Of a DNA stretch of 64,000 nucleotides, positions 17,955 to 26,416 are shown piece after piece. The position numbers were made by a program, and so were the translations under genes. Position 1 is the stretch's first letter, and every line of letters starts with the position of its first letter. The stretch is from Actinomycetes bacterium (GTDB taxonomy: Bacteria > Actinomycetota > Coriobacteriia > Coriobacteriales > Eggerthellaceae): assembly GCA_023394615.1 (NCBI GenBank), contig JAEXAI010000010.1:214961-278960 (forward strand). The letters are read 5' to 3'. The notes under the pieces are model-generated. The model worked only from the letters and a program-made list of their open reading frames with translations, had not been told where the DNA came from and made no database searches.

Positions 17955-18703
17955 AGAAGGGCGCAGCCGAAAAAACCGTAGTCGACGCGAACGCGCCTGC
18001 TATACAGCTTGAAAAGGTGAGCAAGGTGTTCGGCAATCGCCGAGCGGTGGATGCTTTGTCATTGGAGCTGCCGCGCGGCGCCTTCCTTTCTATATTTGGT
18101 CCCAATGGCGCAGGCAAGACCACGCTTTTGCGCATGCTCTCTACATTGTCGCGTCCGACGAAGGGGGAAGCCCATCTGTTGGGCATAGACCTGAAGGAAG
18201 ATGCCGATGCGGCACGCGAGCACATTGGGCTGATATCGCATAATTCCATGCTGTATGCCGATTTGACCGCAGAAGAGAACCTTCAGATAGCTGCGCGCTT
18301 ATATGGCGTGCAACACCCAGATGCTCGCGTTGCGGAAATGTTGGATGCGGTGGAACTGACGCATCGCAGGCTCGATACGGTGGGTACGTTTTCCCGCGGC
18401 ATGACGCAGCGCCTTTCCATCGCGCGCGCTCTGATTCACGATCCCGATATCGTTTTTTTGGACGAGCCGTATTCAGGCTTGGATCCGCACGCAGTCGAGA
18501 TTTTCGACGGGCTCATCGCATCGGTTCGTGCCGACCGCACCTTCGTGATGGTCAGTCACGATTTGCGCAAAGGCTTCGGTGTGTGCACGCATGCACTGGT
18601 AATGGCGAAGGGCCGCAAGGTGGCTTTCGCTCCGAAAACAGACATCGACTACGACGCGTTTGAAGCGCTCTACCGCGAAACTGTGGGCATGGGGGTGGCT
18701 TAG
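17951..18703 (+). CDS. ccmA: CcmA-type ABC transporter ATPase
   Basis: The 250-residue ABC ATPase has Walker A GPNGAGKTT near residue 50, signature FSRGMTQRLS near 148, Walker B IVFLDEPYSGLD and the H-loop VSHDL. CcmA powers the CcmABCD complex, which releases heme-loaded CcmE from CcmC. The start overlaps the ccmF stop (ATGA), and ccmB begins one base after its stop, so subunits are probably made in fixed proportion. A short polar N-terminal extension precedes the ABC core. Confidence 0.92.
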   Translation: MKKGAAEKTVVDANAPAIQLEKVSKVFGNRRAVDALSLELPRGAFLSIFGPNGAGKTTLLRMLSTLSRPTKGEAHLLGIDLKEDADAAREHIGLISHNSMLYADLTAEENLQIAARLYGVQHPDARVAEMLDAVELTHRRLDTVGTFSRGMTQRLSIARALIHDPDIVFLDEPYSGLDPHAVEIFDGLIASVRADRTFVMVSHDLRKGFGVCTHALVMAKGRKVAFAPKTDIDYDAFEALYRETVGMGVA

Positions 18704-18704
18704 C

Positions 18705-19418
18705 ATGGCAGTGCTCATCAAAGCGCCCAGCACGTGGCAGCAGTACAAGACCCTTCTGAGCAAAGACATGCGCCGTGAGTTTCGCACGAAGGAAATGCTC
18801 ACGTCTATGGGCATTTACTCGCTGCTGGTGCTGGTAGTATACGGAGCGGCGTTGTCCCAGACCACGCGCCAGTTCGACATCTTGCAGATGAGCGGCGGTC
18901 TTCTGTGGGCGCTTATTGTGTTCACGTCGCTTCTGGGGCTGAATCGCTCGTTTGCCCACGAAAAGGAAAATGGCTGCTTGGATGGCATCCTTTTGGTGCC
19001 GCTTGACCGCAGCGTGGTTTTTCTGGCGAAAGCAACCAGCAATTTTCTGTTTCTTCTGGTGGTGGAGATAATTGCGATACCGCTGTTCTACTTTTTCTTC
19101 CTTACCACCACGCAACCCGCTTCCACGTGGCCGATGATCGTAATCCCGATGCTGGTGGGCACCATTGGCATCGCAGGCATCGGCACACTGCTTTCCACCA
19201 TTACGGTGAACACGCGCGGAAAAGACGTGCTTCTGGCCGTACTTTTTATTCCGCTCGTCTTCCCTTTGCTGTATGCTTGCGTATCGGCGACCACTGTAGT
19301 TATGACCGGTGGCGACATCGAAGGTGTGTTCGGAAATGCGCTGCTGCTTGCCGGCGGCTATGACTTGGTGATGGTGCTGTTATCCTGGGTGCTCTATGAT
19401 TTCGTGATTAGCGCCTAG
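18705..19418 (+). CDS. ccmB: CcmB-type heme exporter membrane subunit
   Basis: This 237-residue protein has six hydrophobic helices and an N-terminal cytoplasmic coupling segment (LLSKDMRREFRTKEM), as in CcmB. It pairs with CcmA and CcmC. The frame extends upstream into ccmA, but ATG 18705, directly after the ccmA stop, fits the family N-terminus. SFAHEKENGCLDGILLVPLD is a typical conserved CcmB stretch. Confidence 0.9.
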   Translation: MAVLIKAPSTWQQYKTLLSKDMRREFRTKEMLTSMGIYSLLVLVVYGAALSQTTRQFDILQMSGGLLWALIVFTSLLGLNRSFAHEKENGCLDGILLVPLDRSVVFLAKATSNFLFLLVVEIIAIPLFYFFFLTTTQPASTWPMIVIPMLVGTIGIAGIGTLLSTITVNTRGKDVLLAVLFIPLVFPLLYACVSATTVVMTGGDIEGVFGNALLLAGGYDLVMVLLSWVLYDFVISA

Positions 19419-19447
19419 ATTTTGTTCGTTTGTTTTAGAGGAGGGGC

Positions 19448-20215
19448 ATGACAATACAAGATGGATCCGGTCGGCCATTGGTCGGCGGGGCACTCGACAA
19501 GGCCGCGCCTATCGTGTTGGCCATTGGGGCGCTGCTCACGACGCTGGGTTTCATACTCACGTTCACAACCGCCGGGTTGGTGAACGGCGCCACTGTAAAC
19601 GGTGTTGAGCTTATCGGCGATGAGATGGTATCGAACCAGCTTTTGTTCAGCCAGAAGATTTTTTATTTTCACATGCCGGTAGCTATCACAAGTTTTGTGG
19701 CTTTGGGTTTCACGGCGTTTTTCGGCATCAGGTTTTTAATGACGCACGACGATACCTATGATATGCGTGCGCGCATCGCCACTGAGGTGGCCTTGGTGTT
19801 TATCATCATGGTCATGTGTTCCGGTGAGATGTGGGAGCGTTTTGAATGGGGCGTGTGGTGGACATGGGAGCCGCGTCTGACCACGTATTTCATTTTGATG
19901 CTTTTGGTGTTCGGCTATTTCATCTTGCGCACGGCGGTGGACGACCCTGAGCGGCGCGCCACGTATGCCAGTGTCTTCGGGATTATCACGTTTGTGGATG
20001 TGCCCATATGCTTTATGATTACGCGGCTGATTCCATCGGGCGTGCACCCCACCATCTTCCGCACCGACTCGGGCCTTTCCCCCGATATGATGTTGCCGCT
20101 GATGCTGGCCATGTTTGGCATGTTCTGCGTGGGCTTCGGCGTATATCGCCTGCGCCTGCGCAGCCAAGTGCTGCAGCAGCGACTGGACGCCATCAAAGAA
20201 CAGCTTGACGATTAG
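19448..20215 (+). CDS. ccmC: CcmC-type cytochrome c assembly protein
   Basis: CcmC presents heme to CcmE. The 255-residue protein has about six TM helices, the WWD-type motif WGVWWTWEPRLT near residue 137, and the two flanking His regions expected for heme ligation (KIFYFHMPVA near residue 74; a later His in PSGVHPT). GAGGAGGGG lies 5 nt before the ATG. A 29-nt gap separates it from ccmB. Confidence 0.9.
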   Translation: MTIQDGSGRPLVGGALDKAAPIVLAIGALLTTLGFILTFTTAGLVNGATVNGVELIGDEMVSNQLLFSQKIFYFHMPVAITSFVALGFTAFFGIRFLMTHDDTYDMRARIATEVALVFIIMVMCSGEMWERFEWGVWWTWEPRLTTYFILMLLVFGYFILRTAVDDPERRATYASVFGIITFVDVPICFMITRLIPSGVHPTIFRTDSGLSPDMMLPLMLAMFGMFCVGFGVYRLRLRSQVLQQRLDAIKEQLDD

Positions 20216-20239
20216 CGCGAATGCGATAGGAGAATCACA

Positions 20240-20461
20240 ATGAACAGCGTTCTGGAACAAATATACTCGACAATCCTGCCGTCCGCGCCATACGTTATCG
20301 CAGCTTACGCGCTCATGTGGGCCGCTCTTTTGGTGTACGTGATTTACATTACCGTACGCTTGAAAAAGACAGAGGCCCAGATGACGGTGCTGGAAGAGGC
20401 GCTTGCGTCTGCGAAGCTGGGCGACAAGACGGCCGACATCACCAAGAAAGAGGCCGAATAG
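20240..20461 (+). CDS. CcmD-like small membrane protein
   Basis: This 73-residue protein has one TM helix (YVIAAYALMWAALLVYVIYI) and a Lys/Glu-rich cytoplasmic tail, the size and topology of CcmD, which stabilises the CcmABC complex. AGGAG precedes the ATG. CcmD proteins have little sequence conservation, so the call rests on size, topology and position after ccmC. Its stop is directly followed by the galU start. Confidence 0.75.
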   Translation: MNSVLEQIYSTILPSAPYVIAAYALMWAALLVYVIYITVRLKKTEAQMTVLEEALASAKLGDKTADITKKEAE

Positions 20462-21289
20462 ATGAAAGCTCTTATTCCCGCAGCGGGTTTGGGCACCCGT
20501 TTCCTGCCTGCGACCAAGGCTGTTCCGAAGGAAATGCTGCTGGTAGTGGACCGTCCTACCATTCAATATATCGTAGAAGAAGGCATCGCTGCCGGGGCTG
20601 ACGAGGTCGTTATCATTAACAGCCACGAAAAGCATGCCATCGAAGAACACTTCACCCCAGACGGGGCGTTAGAGGAAACGCTGCGCGAGCGCGGCAAAAT
20701 CGACCGGGCCGAGGCCGTGCATCATGCGGGCAATCTGCCGGTTTCGTTTGTGTACCAGGAAGAGGCGCTGGGGCTAGGGCATGCCGTACATTGTGCGGCC
20801 CAGAAAACCGGCGATGAGCCCTTTTATGTGCTGTTAGGCGACGTAATCGTGCCTGACAACCAGATGTTGGTGCGCATGAAGCAAATATCCGACGCACACG
20901 ACGGTGCCAACGTGATTGCCGTGCTGCCCGTGCCGCAAGACCAAGTAAGCCGTTTCGGCGTTATCGATGGCGTGCAGGTGGAAGATGGTGTGTGGAAGGT
21001 GAATGGTCTGGTTGAAAAACCATCTGCGGACAAGGCGCCGTCGAATTTGACCGTGTTCGGCCGCTACCTGCTCTCACCGCGCGTGATGGAGCTTCTGGCG
21101 TCGGGTAAGCCCGGTGCCGGAGGAGAAATCCAGCTGACCGACGCGCTCGATGCGGTGCTTCGCGAAGAGGAAATGTATGCGTTGGTGATAGATGACGAAG
21201 ATGGTTTCGACACAGGTACGGTGGAAACCTGGCTGGACACGAACAACCGTCTCTACGCGCGCAAATACGGTAAAAATCCCCGTCGGTAG
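20462..21289 (+). CDS. galU: UTP-glucose-1-phosphate uridylyltransferase
   Basis: The enzyme makes UDP-glucose from UTP and glucose-1-phosphate for cell-envelope polysaccharides. The 275-residue sequence has the N-terminal nucleotide-binding motif PAAGLGTRFLPATKAVPKEM, then QYIVEEGIAAG, the active-site region YVLLGDVIV and GEIQLTDAL, all typical of bacterial GalU. Length is normal. It starts right after the ccmD stop and is probably co-transcribed with the ccm genes although functionally unrelated. Confidence 0.93.
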   Translation: MKALIPAAGLGTRFLPATKAVPKEMLLVVDRPTIQYIVEEGIAAGADEVVIINSHEKHAIEEHFTPDGALEETLRERGKIDRAEAVHHAGNLPVSFVYQEEALGLGHAVHCAAQKTGDEPFYVLLGDVIVPDNQMLVRMKQISDAHDGANVIAVLPVPQDQVSRFGVIDGVQVEDGVWKVNGLVEKPSADKAPSNLTVFGRYLLSPRVMELLASGKPGAGGEIQLTDALDAVLREEEMYALVIDDEDGFDTGTVETWLDTNNRLYARKYGKNPRR

Positions 21290-21505
21290 AGCGGCCAAGC
21301 CAACAACGAATACAGCGCTCATTCGAAATGCGGCTGCGCTGTTTCCGCATGCTGCCCTTGCGTATGCACAGGGTTGAAAGCGCGATCAACATGGCACCGG
21401 CCCCGCAAGCACCAGCTGCTTCGGAAACCTCGCGCGTGTAAAATCGCGTCGGTAGCAACCACTATTCTTCCGAATCGAACTTAGGGGCCTGCCGTTTTGC
21501 ATAAG
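21290..21505. other. intergenic stretch after galU
   Basis: No gene or clear terminator is seen between galU and the first palindromic element. Confidence 0.4.
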
Positions 21506-21724
21506 ACTCGAGTTGCAGTGATCGAATTAACCGAGAAAGGCCCGGTTTGCGTCTTTTCGAGTTCTTCCATACGGAAGTAGAGTCGAAGCTGTTTCGACGA
21601 TAACTCTGTGAGCAGGCATTTCTTAAAGCTCCTATAAAGCGACAGCAGTGTATTCGGGTTTGTCTGACGTAAAAAAGACGCAAACTGGACGTTTCTCGGT
21701 ATATTTGCTTGCTTGAACTCGAGA
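21506..21724. repeat. palindromic intergenic element, family C
   Basis: A left arm at about 21506-21557 and a right arm at about 21671-21723 are inverted, imperfect copies; the best blocks are ACTCGAGTT, ACCGAGAAA and GTTTGCGTCTTTT. Total length is about 219 bp, like families A and B, but the arm sequence differs. Only one copy was found here. No gene lies within it. Confidence 0.7.
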
Positions 21725-21805
21725 GTTGCTCGTGCCTCTCATGTGTGAGTGGATCAATCTGGGTTCGAGATGCACTCCATGTGCTGCGACAACGGTTTCA
21801 GAGCA

Positions 21806-22015
21806 TTTTCCGATTTGGAAACAGAAAAATGGCGAGCGAGCGAGGTAAAGTACGAGTCCGATTTCCATCCGTTTAAGGGGGTTTCCTGTGACCTGCGGTT
21901 ATGCGGGCCAGGTTCTCCACATCCTCGGTTTTGGCTGATTAAGCGAGACTTATATGCTGCTACGTCGTACTATGCTTCGCTTACTCGGCGTTTTTCTGTT
22001 TCGAAATCGGAAAAA
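21806..22015. repeat. palindromic intergenic element, family B, copy 1
   Basis: This 210-bp element is bounded by TTTTCCGATTTGGAAACAGA and its inverted form near 21994-22015 (CTGTTTCGAAATCGGAAAA). The arms continue inward with GCGAGCGAGG against its complement near 21975. The centre resembles the copy at 45958 (GGTTATGC). It lies 80 bp after the family C element. Confidence 0.75.
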
Positions 22016-22108
22016 GGCAGCAGACGGCGAAAATAATCACGATGAGATATCTGCAGTCGGGTTGATGTGCTAGCGACGGGTTGATCTACCAGCCAGCGAG
22101 CATCAAGT

Positions 22109-22199
22109 GCCGCAAGCAGCAGCAAGAACGCCGCAAGCAGCAGCAAGAACGCCGCAGCCAGCAAGCGCCGCAGCCAGCAAGCGCTGCAAGCAGCAGCAA
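22109..22199. repeat. short tandem repeats (CAG-rich)
   Basis: About two copies of a 21-bp unit (GCCGCAAGCAGCAGCAAGAA type) are followed by two copies of a 17-bp unit (GCCGCAGCCAGCAAGC type). Non-coding; it directly abuts the 3' end of the sRNA candidate. Confidence 0.7.
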
Positions 22200-22211
22200 A
22201 ATTTGTGCTAG

Positions 22212-22354
22212 AAAAAAAGAGCGGCCCGGGTGCGCTAAGGGGAAGTCGCAACCCGGGCCCACAAGGAGGGGAATGATGCTTTCGCATCATGCCGTTTGCG
22301 AGAGGGGAGGAATGCAAACGACTCAAACTCTAGGAGGGGAACCTTTCGTTTGAT
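22212..22354 (-). ncRNA. C-rich small RNA candidate
   Basis: On the minus strand, about 12 nt after a perfect -10 box, an RNA of about 143 nt would form four hairpins in a row: TCAAAC/GTTTGA (22323-22353), CGTTTGC/GCAAACG (22293-22320), ATGATGC/GCATCAT with a GAAA loop (22273-22290), and a GC-rich terminator GGCCCGGGT/ACCCGGGCC (22223-22259) followed by seven U. Four C-rich motifs (TTCCCCTCC, TTCCTCCCC, TTCCCCTCC, TTCCCCTT) lie in three of the loops and the one linker. Such UCCC loops are used by known Gram-positive sRNAs to pair with Shine-Dalgarno sequences. No open frame of note is on this strand. Family membership is unknown; the pairing role is inference. Confidence 0.7.
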
Positions 22355-22360
22355 GAAGCT

Positions 22361-22366
22361 ATTATA
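22361..22366 (-). promoter_or_regulatory. -10 element of the sRNA candidate
   Basis: TATAAT on the minus strand. TTGTCA lies 22 nt upstream, too far for a standard spacer, so the -35 is uncertain. Confidence 0.5.
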
Positions 22367-22622
22367 GGAAACAGGGTTGCAGAAGTTTTGACAAGGGCAT
22401 GCGCGTTTTGTGAAAATGCCATCGGATTAGAAACGTTTTTGCAACTTTGGGGTGACATTGGCGGCTAAAGGCTATTCTGAGCCGCATACGACCGCGCAAA
22501 TGCCGCGCAACCGGCACACGATTTCGTAAATGAGCAACAGTTGCATACGACTATGCGAGCCAATGCGACCGCTCGAATGCGGCAAACGCATGGCGGCGCA
22601 CCACCAATGCGCGTTGCTGCAT

Positions 22623-22628
22623 TATAAT
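22623..22628 (+). promoter_or_regulatory. -10 element for the methyltransferase-like gene
   Basis: TATAAT lies 29 nt before the ATG at 22657; AAAAAGGAG forms the ribosome site. No convincing -35. Confidence 0.5.
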
Positions 22629-22656
22629 ACCTGCGTACCCGAGAAAAAGGAGCACC

Positions 22657-23607
22657 ATGCCCGATTTACAAATGCGATTCCATGCAGATATGCTCGTCTT
22701 GTCGGCCCCCATCGACGCCGCTCTGGAAAAACAGGGCATCGACGTGGAAAGCGAGCGTGAATTCCTGAGCCTCAACGAGCCGGAGACCATTCTGGAAGCT
22801 TTGCGTATGGAATCTGTGGCAGGTGCCGCGTGCATGGTCACGCCAACTAACGGCATAACAGAGGCGCGACTGGCGCATTTCCGCATGCAGGACAAGGCTG
22901 CCCAGATGGCGCAAGCTGCATTGTCAAGTGTTCATTCCCTGACGCCGCAGCATGTGCTTGCAGAAATAGGGCCGACCATGCTGCCGATTGATCCTTCCGG
23001 CAAACAGTCGCTTGTGGCCAATCGCGACCAGTACTCCAACGCTGTGAAGGCGTTTTCGCTCCAGGTTGGTGCGGCTTTGGGGGCGGGTGCGCCGGTGGGC
23101 ATCCTTTCTTTTGAAGACCCTGCGGAAGGGCTCGATGCATTCTTCCTGAACGGCATGGTCAGCATAGACGACATGCGCTGTGCGCTGATGGGCGTGCGCA
23201 AGATGTGCGATACGCCAGTGATTGCATCGGTGAATGTGGATGGTAAAGGAAATCTGGTTGGGCGGCACGAGAGCATCGAGCAGGCAGCCGATGTGATGGA
23301 AGAATTCGAGGCCGACGCTGTTGGGTTTTCCACGAAGGCTCCGCTTGACCAAGCAGCGAAGATTGCCGAGCGGCTGGTCCGCGCCGTCGACCTGCCTGTA
23401 TTGGTGCAGCTTGAAGTGGACCATGTTGACAATCGTCAAGGTGAAGAAACTCCTGAGAATCCGTATTTCTGCGCCGACACCATGGTTGGCGCGGCCATGC
23501 GCCTGCGCGATGCCGGCGCGCAATTCCTGCGTGCGACGGGTGCGGCCACGCCGGCCTATACCGGAGCGCTTGCGGTGTCCACCATGGGCGTCGACTCCAT
23601 TCGATAA
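22657..23607 (+). CDS. homocysteine S-methyltransferase-like protein lacking zinc ligands
   Basis: The 316-residue protein follows the barrel of MetH/BHMT-type homocysteine methyltransferases: an N-terminal strand LVLSAPIDAALEKQGID (family: DGAMGT...L...G), LNEPETILEALRME, then a later ALGAGAPVGILSFEDP and TPVIASVN. The three Zn-binding Cys are absent. Where the family has NC, this has FST (near residue 222); where it has GGCCGTTP, this has RATGAATP (near 292). It therefore cannot bind Zn and homocysteine in the known way and may be a regulatory or repurposed barrel. Start is supported by AAAAAGGAG at 8 nt. The next genes run the same way but are unrelated in sequence. Confidence 0.75.
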   Translation: MPDLQMRFHADMLVLSAPIDAALEKQGIDVESEREFLSLNEPETILEALRMESVAGAACMVTPTNGITEARLAHFRMQDKAAQMAQAALSSVHSLTPQHVLAEIGPTMLPIDPSGKQSLVANRDQYSNAVKAFSLQVGAALGAGAPVGILSFEDPAEGLDAFFLNGMVSIDDMRCALMGVRKMCDTPVIASVNVDGKGNLVGRHESIEQAADVMEEFEADAVGFSTKAPLDQAAKIAERLVRAVDLPVLVQLEVDHVDNRQGEETPENPYFCADTMVGAAMRLRDAGAQFLRATGAATPAYTGALAVSTMGVDSIR

Positions 23608-23691
23608 AAGCAGCAATGCGCCATGGCGCCTCCTTGCGCTGGCGGCACCTGTTGGGAATAGATGTACACTCTGGCTGTGAGGAGGATCGTG

Positions 23692-23961
23692 ATGGCATCG
23701 CGGCAGCCGATTTCGAATATGAACAAAAGCGACGACTACGGTATTTTGCAGCGCGTGGTCGACAAGCTCTACGAGCGCGAGGTCATTGTGGCGCGCAAAG
23801 ATGTGATTGTGATGGCGCAAACCTACGATGTGCCTTTGGACCTGACTGAGATCGTGGAGCTTCTACCGCCCGGCGAATACGATCGAGCGGGATTGTGCGT
23901 GCAGCTGAATTCCTCGATCGCGGGACATGCATGGGGTCAGGTGTACGGTACGGTGGAATAA
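23692..23961 (+). CDS. small protein of unknown function
   Basis: This 89-residue protein has no signal peptide or TM helix. It reads as a helix-rich N-terminus (YGILQRVVDKLYEREVIVARKDVI) followed by a Leu/Pro-rich middle and a strand-rich C-terminus. GAGGAGG lies about 6 nt before ATG 23692, which is better supported than the upstream ATG at 23662. The family was not recognised. It lies between the methyltransferase-like and DUF2804 genes in the same direction and may belong with them. Confidence 0.65.
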   Translation: MASRQPISNMNKSDDYGILQRVVDKLYEREVIVARKDVIVMAQTYDVPLDLTEIVELLPPGEYDRAGLCVQLNSSIAGHAWGQVYGTVE

Positions 23962-24036
23962 TCGTTGGGAAGGACTCGCAGCTGCGATGCGCGAAGCGAT
24001 GTGGCGCGAAACGAAACCAAGGAAGGGCTATTGCAC

Positions 24037-25203
24037 ATGGAGAATCGAATCGATAAAGAATGCCAGCTGCACGATGATGCGGGCAAGCTCGCATGCAAAG
24101 GTTATGCGTTTGAGCCCCTTGTGCACTACGACCGCGCACGGGTCGCTGCATCGCCGATGCGCATCAAGGAATGGGATTACTACTGCATCAACGACGATGA
24201 GTACGCAGTTGCTCTAACCATCGGCGACATGGGCTATTCCGGTTTGCTTTCCGCATCGGTCATACGTCTAGCCGACCCCGTGGGTTCCGTCACGCAGTCC
24301 GTAATCACGCCGTTTCCGCTCGGGCATTTCAGCATGCCGCCCACATCCGACGAAGGGGTATCCAGCTTCAGCAACAAGCGAGTATCGTTCGATTTCTCGG
24401 TAGCCGACGGCGTGCGTAGCATCGAGGTGCGTTTCGACCAATTTCACGGTGATGACCAGCTTGACGTGCATATATTTCTCGACGAGCAGCCACGCGATTC
24501 CATGGTGATCGTCACACCGTGGGCCGAAGACGAAAAAGCCTTCTATTACAATCGGAAAATCGTGGGCATGCGTGCCATGGGGACGCTTGATGTGGGAAAA
24601 GAACACCATGTGTTTGACGGCAAGCGCTCGTTCGGACTGCTGGATTGGGGTCGAGGCGTTTGGACTCGCGATAACACTTGGTACTGGGCGTTTGCTCAGG
24701 GCTGGCAAGATGGGCGTGGCGGAAACGATACGGGCACATGCCGTTTCGGGCTGAACTTGGGCTACGGATTCGGGGATACATCGGCAGCGAGCGAGAACAT
24801 GGCGTTTTTGGATGGTCGTGGCTTCAAGCTGGGCCGGGTGCGCTTTGAGATAGAACCTGCGATTGGTGGGGAAGTCTGTGCAGCGACGACTTCGGGTGTG
24901 GCTGCACCAGATCTTGGCGTGGCAGTGCCGTTGCCGAAGGCTGCCGGAATCGCAAAAGGCAAGCAAATCGCCGAACGCTTCAACATGATGCGACCGTGGC
25001 GCATGGTGGACGATGAGGGCGATGTGGACCTGGTTTTCACCCCTATCCATGATCGCTGCGACTATATGAATGCCGCTGGTTTGATTGTGTCTGACCAGCA
25101 TCAGTTGTTCGGCACCTACGACGGCACCGTAAAATTGGACGGTCGCGCATTCACCGTGGCAGGTCTGCTGGGTGCCGCCGAAGTGGTGCACAATCGCTAC
25201 TAG
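24037..25203 (+). CDS. DUF2804 family protein
   Basis: This 388-residue soluble protein matches the DUF2804 pattern: an N-terminal segment beginning ECQLHDDAGKLACKGYA with KEWDYY, a central WGRGVWTRDNTWYWAFAQG block, NLGYGFGDTSAASENM, and a C-terminal FTPIHDRCDYMN with QLFGTYDGTV. The family has a lipocalin-like beta-sandwich composition but no established function. ATG 24037 has GGAAGGG 9 nt upstream; the upstream frame to 23965 lacks support. It ends before a terminator shared with the pilus operon. Confidence 0.8.
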   Translation: MENRIDKECQLHDDAGKLACKGYAFEPLVHYDRARVAASPMRIKEWDYYCINDDEYAVALTIGDMGYSGLLSASVIRLADPVGSVTQSVITPFPLGHFSMPPTSDEGVSSFSNKRVSFDFSVADGVRSIEVRFDQFHGDDQLDVHIFLDEQPRDSMVIVTPWAEDEKAFYYNRKIVGMRAMGTLDVGKEHHVFDGKRSFGLLDWGRGVWTRDNTWYWAFAQGWQDGRGGNDTGTCRFGLNLGYGFGDTSAASENMAFLDGRGFKLGRVRFEIEPAIGGEVCAATTSGVAAPDLGVAVPLPKAAGIAKGKQIAERFNMMRPWRMVDDEGDVDLVFTPIHDRCDYMNAAGLIVSDQHQLFGTYDGTVKLDGRAFTVAGLLGAAEVVHNRY

Positions 25204-25247
25204 GTTGTTTAACCTGCTATCTGGGGTGCTTTTGAGGCTTAAATAGC

Positions 25248-25281
25248 CGAAACCGCCGGAAAAGAATATCCAGCGGTTTCG
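25248..25281. terminator. bidirectional terminator between DUF2804 and pilT genes
   Basis: A 9-bp perfect stem (CGAAACCGC with GCGGTTTCG), extended by CGG/CCA, lies between convergent genes. Confidence 0.65.
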
Positions 25282-25328
25282 TCATCCCAGTGCAAAGGCT
25301 TTACACCCTTGATGCCCAATTATAGCAC

Positions 25329-26408
25329 TTATGAAATGCCTTCCAATGCCAGACGCTTTTCCAGCGAATCCTGATGCGCGCTGTGTTGCAAGGCGGTTTC
25401 GGTGGTGATGGTGCCGGCCTTGCACAAGTCGAACAGGCTCTGATCCATCGTGCGCATACCGATGGACGTGCCGGCCGCGATGGCCGAATCAATCTGATGC
25501 GTCTTCTCGCTGCGGATAAGGTTGCGCACCGCTGCGTTGCACAACATAATCTCGAATACAGGCACGCTGCCTTTGCCGTTGGCGGTGGGCACCAGCTGCT
25601 GGCTGATGGTGGCCTGCAGCGTCATCGAAAGCTGCAGGCGCGCTTGGCGCTGCTGCGCGGGCGGATAGGTATCCACGATGCGGTCGATGGTGGAAGCGGC
25701 GCCCATGGTGTGCAACGTCGAGAACACCAGCTGGGCCATTTCCGAAGCCGAAACGGCGGTAGAAATGGTATCGAGCGTGCGCATCTCGCCCAAAAGTAGA
25801 ATGTCGGGATTCTCACGCAGCGCCGATGCCAGCGCCTCGGAATACGTGGCCACGTCGGTGGGAATTTCGCGCTGGGTTACGATGCATTTGTCGTGATGAT
25901 GCACGTACTCAATAGGGTCTTCCATCGTGATGATGTGTCCGCTGCGAGTGTGGTTCACTCGGTCGATCAAGCAGGCCAATGTGGTGGATTTACCAGCACC
26001 GGACGGTCCGGTTACCAGCACAAGGCCTTTTTGCAAGTCGGCGCAGCGCATAACCGATTCGGGGATGTGCAGCTCTTCGGGGTTGGGCAGGCCGAAGGGA
26101 ATCACGCGCACAACGGCGGAAAACGATCCGCGTTGACGGAAGATATTGGCCCTGAAACGTCCCACGCCAGCAAGGCTGAAGCTGAAGTCATCATCGTGGT
26201 TTTTCGACTCGGTGAAAATGCGCGAATCGCGATCGGCGGCGTCGTAGACGGCCAACACCAGCGATTTCGTGTCGGCAGGGGTCAAATTCGGCATGTCCAG
26301 TCGAATTTGTCTGCCGCCGACGGCGTAGGCGAGCGGTAACCCGGCCACGATGAATATGTCGGACGCTCCGACTTCCACCATCATGTTCAATAGTTTTTGA
26401 ATCTCCAT
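25329..26408 (-). CDS. pilT: PilT-type pilus retraction ATPase
   Basis: The 359-residue hexameric secretion ATPase has the PilT N-terminus (MEIQKLLNMMVEVGASDIFI), Walker A GPSGAGKST near 134, an Asp box EDPIEY, Walker B DILLLGEMR and a His box STLHTMGAASTIDRI. GEMRTLDT in place of the Walker B Glu followed by Asp-Leu (usual GEMRDLET) is PilT-like. ATG 26408 has AGGAGC upstream; the longer frame to 26450 is not supported. It is the last gene of a seven-gene operon whose other members encode a platform protein and pilin-like proteins. No separate PilB extension ATPase is in the operon, so either this ATPase does both jobs or PilB is elsewhere. Confidence 0.88.
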   Translation of the reverse strand: MEIQKLLNMMVEVGASDIFIVAGLPLAYAVGGRQIRLDMPNLTPADTKSLVLAVYDAADRDSRIFTESKNHDDDFSFSLAGVGRFRANIFRQRGSFSAVVRVIPFGLPNPEELHIPESVMRCADLQKGLVLVTGPSGAGKSTTLACLIDRVNHTRSGHIITMEDPIEYVHHHDKCIVTQREIPTDVATYSEALASALRENPDILLLGEMRTLDTISTAVSASEMAQLVFSTLHTMGAASTIDRIVDTYPPAQQRQARLQLSMTLQATISQQLVPTANGKGSVPVFEIMLCNAAVRNLIRSEKTHQIDSAIAAGTSIGMRTMDQSLFDLCKAGTITTETALQHSAHQDSLEKRLALEGIS

Positions 26409-26416
26409 CGATGCTC

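Noticed and set aside
22273..22353. Plus-strand small peptides with strong Shine-Dalgarno-like sites
   Set aside because: The GGAGG motifs are complements of the C-rich loops of the minus-strand RNA, and the promoter and terminator are on the minus strand.
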